Source of the DNA: an uncultured Collinsella sp.
Lineage (GTDB): Bacteria > Actinomycetota > Coriobacteriia > Coriobacteriales > Coriobacteriaceae
DNA: 51,894 bases
Direction of reading: 5' to 3'
Assembly (NCBI GenBank): GCA_958403395.1
Contig: CATXXF010000010.1
Coordinates: forward strand, 1 to 51,894
Shown: piece by piece, positions 48,764 through 51,894 of the stretch
How positions within the stretch are numbered: position 1 is the stretch's first letter
How the letters are laid out: the number at the start of each line of letters is the position of its first letter
Notes under the pieces: generated by a model
What the model was told of the DNA's origin: nothing
The model's database searches: none
What the model saw: only the letters and a program-made list of their open reading frames with translations
Program-made: the position numbers and the translations under genes

Positions 48764-50170
48764 ATGCCTCTTGCTGATGTCTTTAGCCTGCTCGTTTTGG
48801 GTCAGGGCAAATCCGGTCTCGATGTCGCCCGCTGGGCGCTGGCACATCCCGAGCGCGTAAGCGCCGTTACCGTGTATGGCGGCGGCACCTCTGAGCCCAA
48901 TGACGCCACGCGTGCGCTCGAGGCTGCTGGTGCGTCGTTTGTCTATGGGACCGAACAGGTCGAGGGCGCCTATGACGTATGCGTGACGTGCCCGGGCATC
49001 TCGGAGTTCTCGGGCTTCTTTAAGGCCGGGCGCGAGCATGCCGCCCAGATTATGGGTGAGCCCGAGTTTGCCTATCGCCTGTCGCCCGATAACTGGATTG
49101 CCATCACGGGCACCAACGGCAAGACGACCACCACGTCGCTGACTGATTTTCTGCTTAAGGCTGCCGGCGAGGCCAGCGTTGCTGTCGGCAACATCGGCGA
49201 GCCGCCGGTAAACGAGATTGACGGCCGAGCCCACAACGAGTGGTTTGTGGCTGAGCTCTCGAGCTATCAGATTGCTACGACAACCGAGCTCCACCCCCGC
49301 GTGGCGGTGCTGCTCAACATCACTCCCGACCACTTGGGCTGGCATAAGAGCCATAAGAACTATGCGCTTGCCAAGATCAAACTGTTTGACAATATGGTCG
49401 ATGACGATCTGGTGGTTGTCGACGTCGAAGACGCCGGCATTCACGAGTTCGATGAGTACATCTACACGCCGGGTCGTCGCATCTGCAAGGTTGCCTTTGA
49501 CGAGCCTGAGGGCGAGGATGCCGCCTTTGTGCGCGATGGCAAGATGATCGTGCGTCTGAAGGGTGTCGAGACCCCGCTCATCGCTACATCCGAGCTCAAG
49601 ATCTCGGGCCATCACAATGTTATCAATGCCCTGTGCGCTGCCACGGCTGCCTTGGCAGTCGGTGCCGATGTCGATGGTGTCTGCCGCGGTCTTGCCTCGT
49701 TCCAGCCGCTCGAGCACCGCGTGGAGCCGTGTGGCGAGATTGACGGCGTGCGCTACGTCAACGATTCCAAGGCGACCAACACCGATGCGGTCGAGAAGGC
49801 ACTGACGGCATTTCCCGATGACGACGTGATCTTGCTGCTCGGTGGCCACGATAAGGGCACGCCGCTCACGGACTTCGCGCGCGTCGTTATGGACAACGTG
49901 CGCTCGGTCGTCTGCTTTGGCGATGCGCGCGAGCGCTTCACCGCCGCTATGGACGAGGCCGATGTCGATGGCGATGTGGATATCGCCCAGGCGGATGACC
50001 TGCGCGACGCCGTGGACGTTGCCCGTTCGCTTTCGAGCCGTGGTGACGTGATCTTACTTTCTCCTGCCTGCTCTTCGTTCGATGAGTTCTCGGGCTATGA
50101 GGAGCGCGGCCGCGTGTTTAAGGACTACGTGGCTCAGCTTGCCGCTACAGCGAAATCACAAATGGAATAG
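48764..50170 (+). CDS. murD: UDP-N-acetylmuramoylalanine-D-glutamate ligase
   Basis: 468 aa. A Rossmann-like N-terminal domain (SLLVLGQGKSGLDVARWAL), the ATP site AITGTNGKTTTTSLTDFLL, EFVAELSSYQIATT, NITPDHLGWH, and C-terminal NDSKATNTDAVEKAL and LLLGGHDKGTPL are standard MurD motifs. It adds D-Glu to UDP-MurNAc-L-Ala. D-Glu would come from a MurI racemase not seen here (the racemase at 3671 is a possible but less likely source). Confidence 0.96.
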   Translation: MPLADVFSLLVLGQGKSGLDVARWALAHPERVSAVTVYGGGTSEPNDATRALEAAGASFVYGTEQVEGAYDVCVTCPGISEFSGFFKAGREHAAQIMGEPEFAYRLSPDNWIAITGTNGKTTTTSLTDFLLKAAGEASVAVGNIGEPPVNEIDGRAHNEWFVAELSSYQIATTTELHPRVAVLLNITPDHLGWHKSHKNYALAKIKLFDNMVDDDLVVVDVEDAGIHEFDEYIYTPGRRICKVAFDEPEGEDAAFVRDGKMIVRLKGVETPLIATSELKISGHHNVINALCAATAALAVGADVDGVCRGLASFQPLEHRVEPCGEIDGVRYVNDSKATNTDAVEKALTAFPDDDVILLLGGHDKGTPLTDFARVVMDNVRSVVCFGDARERFTAAMDEADVDGDVDIAQADDLRDAVDVARSLSSRGDVILLSPACSSFDEFSGYEERGRVFKDYVAQLAATAKSQME

Positions 50171-50178
50171 GGGTTGCG

Positions 50179-51699
50179 GTGAGAGAGGAGAGCCCCCGAC
50201 AAGGTATGAGGAGGCCCGACTCGGACCGTGCTTCCTCACGTCGCACCACACCGCGTTCCAGCCGCGGCGGGCAGTCGTTTAGCGAACGCTATATTGCCGG
50301 CGTTCCCGCCCGTATCATGCGCCCCCGTTTGATATTCATGGCCTGCTTGTTTACCTTGGTATGCTTTGGCCTGCTGATGGTGTACTCGGCGTCTTCGGTC
50401 GAGGCGCTGCACGAGAATGGCTCGGCGACGTTTTTTCTGGGTCGACAGGCCGCGTTTGCCGTGGTCGGTGTTCTGGCGCTGATTGCCATCGTGCGCGTTT
50501 TGCCGGACAGCTGGTTTGGGGAGGATGTGCTCAGGATCTTCCTTATCGGCATGATAGGGCTACTGCTTCTGGTGTTCTTGGTGGGCAGCGGCAGCCGCGG
50601 CGCCACGCGCTGGCTCAACATCGCCGGTATTCAGTTCCAGCCTTCCGAGTTTTTAAAGCCATTTGCCATTGCGTATTCGGCCATCATGCTTGATCGCTTC
50701 TTTTCGCCCGGTGGCAACATCAACGAATTCCTTCGCAAGATGGGCATCTACCTGGGCATTTCGCTCTTTCTGATTTTTATCCAGCCCGATTTCGGTACTG
50801 TCCTGATCATCCTGTTGACCCTCATGTGCATGGCGTTGTTTGCGGGTCTCGACCCCAGATTTATCATCGGCGTGCTAATCTTCGGCATTCTTGTGATCGT
50901 GATTGCGCTTGTCGCAGAGCCGTACCGTATGGTGCGTATTCAGGTTGCCTTGAACCCTTGGGCCGACGAGTATGGTGACGGCTATCAGGCCACGCTTGCC
51001 ATCATGGCCTTTGCCTCGGGCGGTCTGTTCGGCCGTGGCATCGGCAACTCAACCATGAAGTACTCGTATCTGCCCGAGGCGCACAATGACTACATCTTGG
51101 CCATCATTGGCGAGGAAGTCGGTTTTGTCGGAACCGTGCTGTTCTTCTTGGTGTTTGCGATGCTGATCTACTCGGCGTTTCGCATTGCCGAGCAGGCGAC
51201 CGATCGTCGGGGCGCGCTCATGGCGTCTGGCTCCGCGGTCATTCTCGCGGTGCAATTTCTGATTAACGCGCTGGGCATCCTCAACGTGTTTCCCATGACG
51301 GGCAAACCGTTGCCGTTTATTAGCTACGGCGGTTCGTCGATTATCGTGTCGCTTATGCTTGCCGGGCTGATCCTGCGCGTTTCGTACGAGAGCGCCCGCC
51401 GCGATGAGTATGATCGCCGCCGTGAGAGCTTTGCCGTTATGGATGAGAGCACCGCCGGCGTGGCCCATGTGCGCGGTGAACGACCTTCGCGTAGCGGCTT
51501 TACCGTTCTGGATGGCTCTGCGACCGAGCCGGCAGCCCGCCCGCGTCAGCGAACGGCTTCGCAAGGTCGTCCTCAGCGCCCCACTCCTCGCAATGCGGGC
51601 GGCGGATATGATCGAATCGATTTGAACTCGGACCCGTCGGCGCGTCTGCGTACCGACGACCAGGGACCGCGTGTACGAAGGGACTACCATGACCGATAA
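50179..51699 (+). CDS. ftsW: Lipid II polymerase / division protein FtsW
   Basis: 506 aa from GTG at 50179; ATG at 50206 is an alternative. A basic, Ser/Arg-rich cytoplasmic N-terminus (about 45 aa) is followed by about ten membrane helices of the SEDS family, with GSRGATRWLNIAGIQFQPSEF and KPLPFISYGGSSIIV typical of FtsW/RodA. The C-terminal ~100 aa are hydrophilic, Arg/Pro-rich. It polymerises lipid II with FtsI. FtsW is preferred over RodA because of position in the dcw cluster. The murG start overlaps its end by 11 bp. Confidence 0.94.
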   Translation: MREESPRQGMRRPDSDRASSRRTTPRSSRGGQSFSERYIAGVPARIMRPRLIFMACLFTLVCFGLLMVYSASSVEALHENGSATFFLGRQAAFAVVGVLALIAIVRVLPDSWFGEDVLRIFLIGMIGLLLLVFLVGSGSRGATRWLNIAGIQFQPSEFLKPFAIAYSAIMLDRFFSPGGNINEFLRKMGIYLGISLFLIFIQPDFGTVLIILLTLMCMALFAGLDPRFIIGVLIFGILVIVIALVAEPYRMVRIQVALNPWADEYGDGYQATLAIMAFASGGLFGRGIGNSTMKYSYLPEAHNDYILAIIGEEVGFVGTVLFFLVFAMLIYSAFRIAEQATDRRGALMASGSAVILAVQFLINALGILNVFPMTGKPLPFISYGGSSIIVSLMLAGLILRVSYESARRDEYDRRRESFAVMDESTAGVAHVRGERPSRSGFTVLDGSATEPAARPRQRTASQGRPQRPTPRNAGGGYDRIDLNSDPSARLRTDDQGPRVRRDYHDR

Positions 51700-51894
51700 A
51701 ATGACCGTTGCTATTGCAGCCGGCGGCACGGCAGGACACATCAACCCCGCGCTCGCCTTGGCCGAGGAGCTGCGTGACCGTGGCCACCACGTTGTGTTCG
51801 TGGGCCAGTCGCGCAAGCTCGAGGGTCGTCTGGTTCCCGAGGCTGGGTTTGATTTTGTGCCCATTACGGTCACGGGCTTCGACCGCTCCCGTCC
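51689..51894 (+). CDS. murG: UDP-N-acetylglucosamine transferase MurG (partial, cut by the window end)
   Basis: The first 68 codons are present: ATG at 51689, overlapping the ftsW stop, with GAAGGGA upstream. MTVAIAAGGTAGHINPALAL carries the N-terminal glycine loop, which is usually GGTGGH; the third Gly is Ala here. It transfers GlcNAc to lipid I to give lipid II at the inner face of the membrane. The rest lies outside. Confidence 0.92.
   Translation, partial: MTDKMTVAIAAGGTAGHINPALALAEELRDRGHHVVFVGQSRKLEGRLVPEAGFDFVPITVTGFDRSR

Noticed and set aside
48098..49849. 583-aa minus-strand frame opposite mraY/murD
   Set aside because: Spans two well-supported genes on the other strand and has no family features.

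Overview
The window looks like chromosomal DNA of a gut Coriobacteriia actinobacterium, most likely Collinsella. The basis is inference: GC-rich, C/G-ending codons, a YfcC-type transporter in an arginine deiminase locus, fused ECF ATPases, AckA/Pta fermentation genes and a division/cell-wall cluster of actinobacterial style. No rRNA, tRNA, CRISPR, prophage or insertion sequence was seen.

Layout. 0-4.5 kb: secreted coiled-coil peptidoglycan hydrolase, MOSC protein, and an ATP-grasp ligase next to an aspartate racemase, a pair resembling the D-aspartate cross-bridge system of enterococci. 4.5-8.1 kb (minus): ECF transporter genes (EcfT, fused EcfAA', S component) headed by an unannotated 22-codon leader peptide with three consecutive Trp codons and a terminator, i.e. 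a Trp attenuator. 8.2-11.4 kb (minus): C69 dipeptidase with a four-fold 21-bp repeat in its promoter region, a 30-aa membrane peptide and a diacylglycerol kinase-like protein. 11.4-15.6 kb (plus): RNase D, membrane metallopeptidase, exonuclease VII subunits, HIT protein. 15.7-19.8 kb: two tandem acetate kinases converging on phosphotransacetylase, with a 62-bp-period repeat and a long hairpin between. 20-22.3 kb: UDP-galactopyranose mutase and a glycosyltransferase. 22.6-28.8 kb (minus): P1 peptidase, Maf, DJ-1/PfpI, RlmD-type methyltransferase, polyphosphate kinase. 29.2-36.4 kb (plus): arginine deiminase locus with two identical arcA copies, an aminotransferase between them, arcB and a YfcC antiporter. 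37-41.9 kb: DUF1846 protein, winged-helix protein, CTP synthase, XerD. 42.3 kb to the end: mraZ-rsmH-ftsL-like-ftsI-murF-mraY-murD-ftsW-murG (partial), with no murE.

How it fits together. The arc genes convert arginine to citrulline, then ornithine and carbamoyl phosphate, with YfcC the likely arginine/ornithine exchanger; carbamate kinase is not in the window. Pta and AckA make ATP from acetyl-CoA. The ligase/racemase pair, the hydrolase and the dcw cluster all serve peptidoglycan. The most notable non-coding signals are the Trp attenuator, 21-bp-spaced direct repeats upstream of both arcA genes and of the dipeptidase gene, a family of long hairpins with unrelated perfect stems but related loop sequences, and the 62-bp periodic repeat after ackA2. 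Coordinates and repeat identities were read by eye, without alignment software.
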